From Limnanthes douglasii subsp. nivea (lineage: Eukaryota; Streptophyta; Magnoliopsida; Brassicales; Limnanthaceae), in assembly GCA_036936605.1 (NCBI GenBank), contig JAUPFV010000001.1, positions 76,837,910 through 76,901,909 on the forward strand: 64,000 nt of DNA. The letters run 5' to 3'. Each line of letters begins with the position of its first letter. Position 1 is the first letter of the stretch. Below, piece by piece: positions 19,727 through 28,850 of this stretch. A program made the position numbers and the translations under genes. The notes beneath the pieces are model-generated. The model did not search any database. It had not been told where the DNA came from and saw nothing but the letters and a program-made list of their open reading frames with translations.

Positions 19727-22700
19727 TTACTCACAGTACAATTTCAAGTGCTCTATATTCCAAGGGTATTTGAGCATCCTCCCTTCTCGATCTGACAACC
19801 TATAGGAACCTGGCTTGACCCTCATTTTAACTTCGTAAGGACCTTCCCAATTTGGGGCCGATTTTCCGAGGTGTTTATCCTTAGTGTGAAGAAATACTTT
19901 TCGTAATACTCGATCGCCAATTTTGAATTCTCTTCTCTTAACTTTAGCATCGTATCTGCTTCTCATTAATGTTTGATAATAGATCACATTCAAATGCGCC
20001 TTGACCCTTTTTTCTTCCAACAAATCAAGCTCCACTCTTCTAGCCTCATCGTTATCTGCATCGGAATATTGTAGTAGTCTATAAGAGGGCAATGTAGATT
20101 CAGCAGGGCACACAGCGTCCATCCCATATACTAAAGAAAAAGGAGTCTCTTTTTGTAGCCTCTCTAGGAGTTGTTCTATATGCCCATAACACCTCTTGAA
20201 GATAATTTGGCCATTTCCCTGCTGCTCCTGCCAAATTTTTCTTCAAGCCATCCAAAATGGACCTATTTGTAATTTCCACCTGTCCATTTGCCTGGGGGTG
20301 GAAAGGAGTGGAAAAGCATTGCTGTATCCCTTTCGAAGAACAAAAAGAGTCCATTTCCTTGTTATTAAATTGATGACCATTATCCGTTGTTATTTTTCGA
20401 GGTACTCCAAAACGGTAGCAAATGTTACTTTGAATAAACTTGATTACATCCTTAGCTTTTGTCCCAGCTAAGGGTTCTGCTTCTGCCCATTTCGAAAAAT
20501 AATCAACCGCAACAATAATCATTTGTCTTCCACCAGAAGCCATAGGTAATGGTCCCACTAAATCAATCCCCCACCTATCGAAAGGAACCGCCTCTGAAAT
20601 TGTCATTAGGGGTACTGCCGGTTTGTGTATTAAATTTGCATATCTTTGGCAAGTATCACAGCTTCGAACTAACGACTTGGCATCTTGCATGATAGTAGGC
20701 CAATAATATCCTGCCAACAATACCCGACGTGCTAAGGCTTTGAATCCACAATGAGCTGATCCATCCCCATCATGCAGTTCGGATAAAATGTCCTGGGACT
20801 CTTGTTTGCTTAAACATCGTAACAAAGGTTTCGACGCAGACCTTTTGTATAATACTCCATCCAATACCACATAGCCAAGAGCTTTATACTTTATTTTTTT
20901 AAGGAAGTGTTTATCAACAGGTAATATTCCCTTTGAAATAAAGTTTAACAAGTCAAACCTCCAATCTCCTCGAGCGCACATCGGTCCATTCACTACCTCA
21001 TTAACAATTTCACACTGCTCAGAATTCGGTATGATTGAAGGCGATGGTTGTGTTATGATCCATGGATATTCTTCAGAGTAAGCCATTGTTGCCAAAGAAT
21101 CAGCCATTGTGTTACTACCTCTTCGAATATGCTCCACTTCGACATTTTCAAACTGTGCCATCATTCCTCGAAGCTCTTGTAAATACAAAACCAATCGTTC
21201 CTTTTTAGCTTCCGATACTCCTTTAACATGGTTAACTACCAACTGCGAATCTGTTTCCAAGCGCACACATATTGCTCCACAAATCTTTGCTAACCGTAAT
21301 CCTGCTAGCACAACTTCATATTCAGCTTCATTATTCGAAGCATGGAAGCCAAATTTTATAGCTTGAAACATAAATTCCCCTGTTGGTGCCACCAGTTCAA
21401 CTCCTGCACTTGATCCTTTATTACTGGATCCTCCATCAGTCCGTACCGTCCACGTCGGATTCTCATTCATCTTTTCACCATCTTTCTCTTCGGATCTGCT
21501 AGAGTGAAACTCCACCAAAAAATCTGCTAAGGCTTGAGCTTTGATAGCAGTTCGAGGAGAGAATAACACATCGAAATCTCCTAATTCCACAGACCACTTG
21601 GTCATCCTTCCTGAGATGTCTGGCTTTTGCAAAACGTTTTTTAATGGATATGAAGTTCGAACCACAATCGTATGTGCCTGGAAGTAAGGACACATTTTTC
21701 TTGCTCCCACTACTATACACAGTGCCAATTTTTCGAGCTTCAAATAGCGATTCTCAGCATCAACCAAACTTTTACTGACATAGTAGACAGGCTTCGAAAT
21801 TCTCGTATCCTCACTGACCAAAACTGCACTTACTGCATAATCCGACACTGCTATGTACAAAAACAACTGCTCACCTTTTCGAGGCTTTGATAATATTTCA
21901 GGAGAAGACAAAAGATTTTTGATCTTTATAAAGGCTTCTTCACAATCCGAAGTCCACTCAAAATTACTAGGTCTTCGTAGCACCTGGAAAAAAGGCAAGC
22001 ACTTATCTGAAAAACGAGAAATGAATCTATTCAAAGCTGCTAACCTGCCCGTTAACATTTGCACTTCTTTAATATTCCGAGGTGAGGACATCGATATCAG
22101 GGCCTTCAATTGTTCTGGATCTACCTCGATTCCTCTTTCACTAATCATGTATCCCAAAAATTTGCCAGATCGAACTCCAAATGTACATTTTTCTGGGTTC
22201 AACTTTAATTGTATTGCTCTAAGATTCAAAAACGTCTCTTCTAAATCATCAATGTGTTCATCATCACTTTTGCTTTTAACAAGCATGTCATCAATGTACA
22301 CTTCGATATTTCTCCCAATCTGTGAAGAAAACGCCTTATTCATCAGCCTCTGATATGTCGACCCAGCATTTTTTAATCCGAACGGCATTACTTTATAGCA
22401 GTGCAAACCCCTGTCAGTAATAAAAGTCGTGCTTTCTTCATCATCTGGATTCATTCGAATCTGATTATACCCCGAAAATGCATCCATGAAAGTCAAGATT
22501 TTATTTCCCGAAGTAGAATCCACTAGCTGATCGATTCGAGGCACCGGAAAAGGATCTTTTGGACAGGCTCTATTCAAATCTGTGAAGTCCACACACATTC
22601 GCCATTTTCCGTTCTTCTTTTTTACTACCACCGGATTAGCCGTCCACCTCGGATAATTGGCTTCGCTGATATGACCCATCTTGTACAGTCGATCCACCTC

Positions 22701-23033
22701 GGCAACTATTGCCTCAGATTTCTCCAATGAAAAAGCCCTTCTTTTTTGAATTATCGGTTTGACCTTCGGATCAACCGCCAAACTATGACATATTATGTCA
22801 CTCGGGACCCCCACCACATCTTCAGACCTCCACGCAAAAACATCCAAATTTTCAGATAAAAAAGTCAACAACTTTTCTCGCATCGATAAAGATAACAAGG
22901 TGCCAATTCGAAGCACCCTGCCATTATTGAAAGTATATTCCTCTATTTCTTCATTGACCACCACAAAACTCGGGGTTGACCTCGGATCATCAATTCCCTC
23001 ATCTGTTCCATCAGAAGACAACCCCCCAAACTG
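19727..23033 (-). pseudogene. Gypsy pol: RT, RNase H, second RNase H, integrase; one frameshift
   Basis: Continues the gag-protease frame after TAG (23036-23034). RT is at residues about 60-300, with KKKNGKWRMCVDFTDLN, AFSGYNQI and catalytic YIDDMLV near 22285-22305. A first gypsy-type RNase H follows, but its usual catalytic 'DAS' region reads YIAVSDYAV, so it is probably inactive. The second RNase H begins TVRTDGGSSNKG (about 21440) and retains ETDSQLVV and GSNTMADSLA. Integrase has an HHCC finger (ELHDGDGSAHCGF...CDTCQR) and the D,D,E residues in WGIDLVGP, TTDNGHQF and GQVEI. One extra base in an A5 run (20150-20154) shifts the frame, and the integrase C-terminus continues in the next frame (20122-19727, ending EHLKLYCE). 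No chromodomain is seen. Confidence 0.95.
20150..20154 (-). other. Frameshift in homopolymer near integrase C-terminus
   Basis: Five A on the coding strand where four would keep the frame. Upstream reads TTPREATK and the other frame resumes with a family-like VYGMDAV. It may be a real mutation or a sequencing/assembly error. Confidence 0.8.
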
Positions 23034-23045
23034 CTAATTCTCCAT
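23034..23045 (-). other. In-frame TAG between gag-protease and pol
   Basis: Reads GAG AAT TAG CAG TTT on the minus strand. Both sides are in the same frame and open for hundreds of codons. The TAG-CAG-TTT context is close to the CAR-YYA type that promotes readthrough in tobamoviruses, with the last base different. A separate gag-pro and pol is common in the Tat lineage. Confidence 0.75.
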
Positions 23046-25469
23046 CAGATCATCAGAACTTTTGCCCCGTAGTCTAAATGCTGCAGCATAACATTCTCTT
23101 GCCACCTTTTGATCACTTCGAACTACGCCGACTCGGTCCTCAATCACATACTTCAAACACTGATGAATTGTAGAAACTACAGCATACATTTTCGCCAACC
23201 ACGACCTCCCAAAAATAGCATTGTAACTGGATGGACAAACCACTACAAAAAGTACTTGTACTTTCTTCTTGAAAGGCCCCTTTCCCAAAGAAACTTCACC
23301 CTCGAACTCTCCTATCACATTTGCTGTTGCACCAGTAAACCCTATGATAGTAATTTCTGATCTTTCTATTCGAGGCGGAGCAGTTAATCTCTCATATGTT
23401 GACTTAAAAAGCACATTAGCAGAGCTCCCTGTATCAATCAGCACTCGTCGAATCTCCACCCCGCATACTTCTGCTCCTATGACCACTGCATCTTCATGTG
23501 GCCCAGTAATCCCCCTTAAATCATCCCCATCGAAAATTATAAAGGGCACATCCTTTATGTTGCTTAAGTGTGCCGATGCGCCTCCCTCAATCTGTCGTGT
23601 TAAGTTCACTATATGCCTCTTCCTCGAATTATTAGTGTTGTTGGTCATCGAATCTCCCCCAAATATTGTAAGTGATTCGAAGAAGGCACACAAATCTCGA
23701 ACACGTCCCTGACGCATCGGCTCATCTATTGACATTAACAAAAGTCGACTGGGGTCTGGTTCGACATATTCCGATGCCACATCGAAACCATTGCCTTCAC
23801 CTGCAACATCTAAAATCATTAGTGCAGTTTCCTGCTTAGAATTAGGATTACCAACTTTCGGAGCTACAGCCTTGGCATTCTTCCTGACATATTCCAACAA
23901 CTTTCCATTTTCGATCAAAATTTGCATTTCCTTCTTTAGAGCAATGCAATCATTTGTATCATGGCCGACATCGTCATGATACCTGCAGAACTTATTATTA
24001 CGCTCCTCTCTTGGCTTGTTAATCGCTGGCGGCTTTCTAAAATTTATTGTTCCCCTTGTTTTTTCATATATCGAAGCCACGCTTTCAGTCAGATCCGCAT
24101 AATAATCTGGCCTTACCCACACATTCGATCTAGATCTATACTGTTGCTGATTATTGGAATTGTGTTGATTATATCCCCCTTGATACGAGCTCGAAGCTCC
24201 TCGGTTGGAAGCATTTTGATTGCTCTTCGGACGTGAGGGGTTGTTGTTCGACGTGTTAGATTGTCCATTCCCCTTCTGAATAGTACTAGCACCTCCTCGA
24301 ACCCGCGTCGACTCCTCGACCTTAATCTGATCCTCAACCTGAGCCATAAGAGCTCCAAACGTTAGTGCCCTGCGCCTCGTAGTCTCATCAGCTAAATCCC
24401 CAGGCAACAGTCCTTGCCTAAACGCCGCCATTGCCACACTTTCTTCACAGTCATCCAATTCAGCCTTTGTTGACACAAATCTCTTAGTGTAATCCTTTAA
24501 TTTCTCTCCCACAGCCTGCTTGCACTGTATTATTGTGTCTCCATTAGCTCTCATTTCCTTGCTTCCCACAAACTGTCTTCGGAAAGCGGTATAGAAGCCT
24601 CTAAAATTCGCAATTGATTCCTTAGGAATCTTGTTGAACCATTTCAACGCAGTTCCCTTAAACGTCTGAGAGAAAGCTATACACACCAATTTATCGTCAT
24701 CTTCGAAATTAGTCATGTAGTTTTTAAATTGTTCTATGTGGTCATCGGGATCTTGAGTCCCATCAAACTTATCAACTTTGGAAATATCAAACCGCCTCGG
24801 AAGCGGCACAGATCTGATCTCCCTGATCAATGGTGAGTCCCTCCAGTCGACTCCCTGAACATACTGGTCCTCATTTCTCATCCCCACAGTAGCATATAAG
24901 CTGGACTCACCTTCATATTTTCGAGGCGAATACCTCCGAGGCAAATATTTCCGAGGTGAATATACTCGCCTCTCTTTCTTTTTCCTTCCTTCCTTATACA
25001 TCCTAGCTGGTCGGAGCTCACGCTCTGCTCCTCTGGAATGGCCTCGAGAGCGTTCGTACCTCGGTGTTTCATCAGACTCAGAATCTTCGAAATCCTCTTC
25101 ATCCATAGAGTTTACATACAGTCGCCTTTGTAACTTTTCTTTCCTCTTTATCCCGCTATACTCTTTTTTTTGCTCAGAGCGTGTTTTACGCTGTTCATAT
25201 TGATCATCGCCATCGTCCATCGACTGATCCGACTGATCATTCTGATCACCCCTTGCTATCTTAGACCTAAGCCTAGCACCATCATTATTTCCCTTCTTTT
25301 TTACCAATTCGTCAAGCTCTGTCACCTTCCTTATCATCTCATTCATTTTTCCTTCAAAATCAAATTGGATTGATTGAGTTGGAATCGATTTACCTGCCTC
25401 TTGCAGATCGGATTTCAGTGTTTCCATAGCCTTGCGAACGGATGGATTGTCACCTTCCTCTGGATTCAT
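23034..25469 (-). CDS. Gypsy gag-protease polyprotein
   Basis: ATG at 25469 (MNPEEGDNPSVRKAMETLK) is preferred over the in-frame TTG at 25475; the product is 811 residues. The N-terminus is charged and Arg/Lys-rich, with an RRYSPRKY-type repeat near 24900-24960. The retrotransposon gag core follows (DKFDGTQDPDDHIEQFKNYM; FSQTFKGTALKWFNKIP). A Gly/Asn/Gln-rich linker leads to a Cys/His knuckle-like motif (FCRYHDDVGHDTNDC), and aspartic protease follows with active site LIDTGSSANVLFK near 23440. Gag packages the RNA; the protease cleaves the polyprotein. The frame is intact over its full length, consistent with a young copy. Confidence 0.95.
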   Translation of the reverse strand: MNPEEGDNPSVRKAMETLKSDLQEAGKSIPTQSIQFDFEGKMNEMIRKVTELDELVKKKGNNDGARLRSKIARGDQNDQSDQSMDDGDDQYEQRKTRSEQKKEYSGIKRKEKLQRRLYVNSMDEEDFEDSESDETPRYERSRGHSRGAERELRPARMYKEGRKKKERRVYSPRKYLPRRYSPRKYEGESSLYATVGMRNEDQYVQGVDWRDSPLIREIRSVPLPRRFDISKVDKFDGTQDPDDHIEQFKNYMTNFEDDDKLVCIAFSQTFKGTALKWFNKIPKESIANFRGFYTAFRRQFVGSKEMRANGDTIIQCKQAVGEKLKDYTKRFVSTKAELDDCEESVAMAAFRQGLLPGDLADETTRRRALTFGALMAQVEDQIKVEESTRVRGGASTIQKGNGQSNTSNNNPSRPKSNQNASNRGASSSYQGGYNQHNSNNQQQYRSRSNVWVRPDYYADLTESVASIYEKTRGTINFRKPPAINKPREERNNKFCRYHDDVGHDTNDCIALKKEMQILIENGKLLEYVRKNAKAVAPKVGNPNSKQETALMILDVAGEGNGFDVASEYVEPDPSRLLLMSIDEPMRQGRVRDLCAFFESLTIFGGDSMTNNTNNSRKRHIVNLTRQIEGGASAHLSNIKDVPFIIFDGDDLRGITGPHEDAVVIGAEVCGVEIRRVLIDTGSSANVLFKSTYERLTAPPRIERSEITIIGFTGATANVIGEFEGEVSLGKGPFKKKVQVLFVVVCPSSYNAIFGRSWLAKMYAVVSTIHQCLKYVIEDRVGVVRSDQKVARECYAAAFRLRGKSSDDLMEN

Positions 25470-25578
25470 CTTCAATCAGCTAAAAATCAAACAAAAATAT
25501 GAAAATTCGAACGAAAAACTTTGCAAAACGGAAACTCGAACGTCGATTTCTGATCTGTTGATCAAGGTATCCTCGTCC

Positions 25579-25595
25579 CCCTCTTTCTAGCGCCA
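25579..25595 (-). promoter_or_regulatory. Primer-binding site
   Basis: On the minus strand TGGCGCTAGAAAGAGGG begins 3 bases inside the 5' LTR. TGG plus GCGC matches the complement of a tRNA 3' end (..GCGCCA). I do not assign the tRNA. Confidence 0.75.
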
Positions 25596-25598
25596 ATT

Positions 25599-25881
25599 TG
25601 GTAAGAATTAATGCTGAAATGATCAAATCAAGAACACAAATCTACTTAGAGAAATTTAGGGAGTGAAAAGTGCTTCTGATTATTTCATAGGTCAAACTAA
25701 CTTCTTCCACCTCTTTAAATAGGCAGGGTGAGTTAGTTAGAGAAATGGTTACATAATGGTATATTTACAATTTTACCCTTACGTTTCTCCTAAAGTCTAA
25801 TTTAATCCAATATTTACAGAACTTATCACTTTAGTCCCTGTCAATTACACTTAGGTCCCTGAGGAATATCTTTCCTTATCA
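25599..25881 (-). repeat. 5' LTR of gypsy element
   Basis: Same 283-bp sequence as 15488-15770 with one substitution (25859). It drives the sense transcript on the minus strand. Confidence 0.95.
25713..25721 (-). promoter_or_regulatory. Candidate TATA box in the 5' LTR
   Basis: The minus strand reads CCTATTTAAAGAGG within the LTR. It is the best TATA-like motif in the LTR on the sense strand; no other promoter evidence. Confidence 0.45.
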
Positions 25882-25886
25882 GTGTC
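25882..25886. repeat. Right TSD of gypsy element
   Basis: GTGTC, identical to 15483-15487. Confidence 0.93.
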
Positions 25887-27030
25887 TACACATGCACCCC
25901 CGTTTACATCTGAATAGGCTTGCATAATCAAGCTTAAAAAGTGAGGATAATACAGTCATTAAGGACTTCATTTCAAGTACTTAAGAATGTTGGGACAACT
26001 TATCCAGTGTACATACCTTGGTTCATGAACATAATAAGTCAATTCTTATACATAAAATGTAATATCAGGTCTTGTAAAATTCAGATGTAAATTGTCAATT
26101 AACCTTCTGTAATTATTAACATCAACAATTAAGACAGAATTCGTGCTTGCTAAAACCAAGCATATGACCATATGGGTATTTGATGATATGAAACTTAGCT
26201 GGTCAACATCTTTGATTATTTATAAGATATATTTTCTCTGATGTAGATACACGCCTCATGAATGTTGCATCACTTCTATGCCAATAAAAACTTAGCTTCT
26301 CCTAAGTTCTTGATTTTATAAGTAATGTCTAAGCTATCCTTGATCTCAATGATATTTTGAACTAAGTTACTTGTGATCATAGGAGGAGCTACGCGGGTTC
26401 CTGGAAAATATCACAGTCTGGAACCCACAAATCATTTATTTCATCGATAATTGTCATTTAGCAAATCCAAATGTCTTCGAAATAGTTTAATAACCACGAG
26501 GTCCAAGACATCATAGTGTTTTGGTCCTAGCTACACCACTATTTGTGATGAGAATATCATTTACATAAACCAACAATAAAGCATTATTGTTATTTTATTG
26601 TATAATAAAGACACAATTATCAAATATAGATTGAGTGAAACAATAAGTAGGCAACACTTTAGTTAAGCATAATTCCAATATATAAAGGCTTCTTTGAAGA
26701 CATAAATGGATTTCATAAATTTGTACACACGTTTTCTTATTCATTCATCAATACTCAAGGTGCTTTCATGTAAACCACATCATCCAAAATTCCATGAAGA
26801 AAGACATTATTAACATTCATCTAATGTAAAATTCAATTCCTATCAGTTGCCACAACAAAACAAAAAATACCCCTCATTGTCATTGTTTTACCACATGGAG
26901 AAACTGTGTGAAGTCCTCACCTTTCATTTATGTAAAGCCATTTCTCACTAACCTAACTTTTTTCTCTCTACTAAACCATCTGCGTTCCTATTCACTTTGT
27001 ATATCCAGCGTGAACCAATAACATTTATTT
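25887..27030 (-). pseudogene. Copia RNase H (right part) and reverse transcriptase remnant
   Basis: At 27027 the minus strand starts NVIGSRWIYKVNRNADGLVE, matching the start of copia RT ('IGCKWVYKIKRNADGSVE'). At 26582-26547 it reads ALLLVYVNDILI, the catalytic box with D to N (YVDD to YVND). Toward 25887 come RNase H-like stretches. Frames are interrupted throughout. Confidence 0.75.
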
Positions 27031-28700
27031 CATGAGGTAAATCAGTACGGTCTAACGTGTTATTCAAATTCGTAACATTTCATTCTTATTCAATAAAAAT
27101 CACCTAACCTAAATGATCCTTATCACGTTGATAATAATGTGGCTCTTGAATTTTTGATACATTTGTTAGAAATGCAACATGCGATGAAGACAAAAGAGTA
27201 AAAAACACAAAAGAAAAAAAGTGGAATATGAGGAAAACAACAAATTTCCCTATGTTTGTGCATTATATTGATGTGTGTGTGCGTGTGACTAACTTCTAAG
27301 AAAAAATATATTAGCCATAATGGTTTTGTTCTAATTCTTATACTAGTTCTATTAGGGCCTTACACATTCGGATAACTAGAAGCTTTGTAAGGTTCAATGG
27401 TTTCGCTAGACTTGAGTGGGTAAGATGTTGTAACAAATGTGTTATCACTTGATATGATATTGATAGATTTACTTTAAGGTTTTTACAGATTGACATGACT
27501 ATCATCTAAAGAAAAAAAAATAGGAGAATGATTTGTAGGTACATAATTTAAACTATTCAAAATAGAATACCTCTTCTCTAAACACAACATCCGCACTTAG
27601 GAGAACTCTGTGTTGATCAATAATATACACCCTATATAATTTATAAATGGACAAGTATCATAGAATTAATAATATTTTTTGTATTATGTGGAAATATATC
27701 TAACACATGGGTTACTGTTACAAAACAAAAGCTTCCAAAAATTCTAATGTGTGACATGTTTGGTAAAAATCCTAAAATTATTCCAGATGGATTTTTACAA
27801 TGAAATATTGTTGAACGTATTGTATAAATAAGGTAAATAGCACTTAAAATAGAGTCTTCGGAAAAAAGAAAAAGGTAGTTTTGATTGAAATAAAATAACT
27901 TTTGCCACTTATAAAAGATGTTGATGTTTTTTTCTCAACAACACCATTTTAAAGTGTGTACAACTCATCTGGTAAATAATACCAAGAGTTCTTAAAAGAT
28001 AAATGGTTTGAGTATTAATAAACTCAATACTATTGCCTATTATGATTGTCTTAATCTTAGGACTATACCGATTTCTGTATATGACTATGAATTATTTTAC
28101 AATTTTCAAAATACTTGTTTTATTTTTAAAAAGAAACACAAATGAGATCCTAGATAGATCAGCCATTATAGTGATGGAGTATTGGATGCGAATGATCTTT
28201 GTGTTTTATTAGGTCCCCATAAATCTAAGTGCAACAATTGAAAACACACTAGTTTTAGTGCTACTAAAATGAAAATATAATTTTTATTGTTTGACAAAAG
28301 TATAAATTGCATTCAACCACTTTTATTCCATATGCATGCTTCAAAACATTAGTAGTATAGTGAACTAATCTCATATTCTATATATCATAACATATTATAA
28401 AAGCAACAATGAGAACGTACAATTTGGATTTGACACTGTAATCGAAAAAACTTGCTTTTGTACAAGTTTTTCTAACGACATTAATATTGAATAATTTTCA
28501 TCAATGAGGTATAACCCTTGTATTGTCTCTCAAATACAATCACTTATTTAGAATGTTAAGTATTGGATCAAACAATAATTATTGAAGAACTAAAAAGGTA
28601 TACAGAAGAATAAGCAATAAACTTACTAACATATAACATATTAACTTATAATGTGGAACAAAATGACAATTTATAAATTGTTAATTTATCACGGATCTTA
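27031..28700 (-). pseudogene. Degraded copia integrase region
   Basis: On the minus strand near 27975-27885, fragments in shifting frames read SCTH then HQHLL..VAKVILFQS, matching the copia integrase 'NGVVERKHRHLLEVAR.LLFQS' region. The remaining sequence is too decayed to assign position by position. Confidence 0.6.
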
Positions 28701-28769
28701 ACTGATATTTTGAAGTTAACCATTCTCATTGTTCAATAAGGTAAGGAAATAAGAGAAATCTTGACTAAC

Positions 28770-28850
28770 GTGCATGCTTCATCAAACAAAGACTGATCAC
28801 AACACATGTGATTAGATGCTCATATATCAACAATCATGAAGCTTGAATTC
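28770..28850 (-). pseudogene. Copia protease active-site remnant
   Basis: At 28837 the minus strand reads MIVDI, stop, ASNHMCCDQSLFDE. This parallels the copia protease signature 'WIIDSGASDHM...LF', with the DSG part destroyed. No gag could be recognised farther right. Confidence 0.6.

Larger units (their letters stand above)
15488..25881 (-). mobile_element. Young Ty3/gypsy retrotransposon, Tat-type, with antisense gene
   Basis: Complete 10,394-bp element with 283-bp LTRs (one mismatch), TSD GTGTC, PBS, PPT, gag-protease, pol and an antisense gene. In sense (minus) order: 5' LTR 25881-25599, gag-pro 25469-23034, in-frame TAG, pol 23033-19727, five 34-bp repeats, antisense gene, PPT, 3' LTR. 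The second RNase H domain before integrase and the extra antisense frame after pol are hallmarks of the plant Tat lineage (relatives of Retand, Grande and Ogre). There is no large ORF before gag, so it is not Ogre-like in that respect. One frameshift in pol and one stop in the antisense gene are visible. Confidence 0.95.
14340..28850 (-). mobile_element. Old degenerate Ty1/copia element, split by a MULE-like element and a gypsy element
   Basis: Minus-strand remnants occur in the copia order: protease (28837), integrase (27960), RT (27027 to 26547), RNase H (about 26250-25887, then 15487-15370), and the C-terminal tail (about 14553-14380). The gypsy element and its 5-bp TSD interrupt the RNase H region; the MULE-like element interrupts the tail. 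All frames carry many stops and shifts, so it is an old pseudogenised copy. LTRs and gag could not be delimited; a GAACGAGGGATGCATAAA junction near 14345 may be the polypurine tract. Confidence 0.75.

Noticed and set aside
19727..25475. Plus-strand frames of 65-166 codons opposite gypsy gag and pol
   Set aside because: Shadows of strongly supported minus-strand coding sequence, with no domain or start context of their own.
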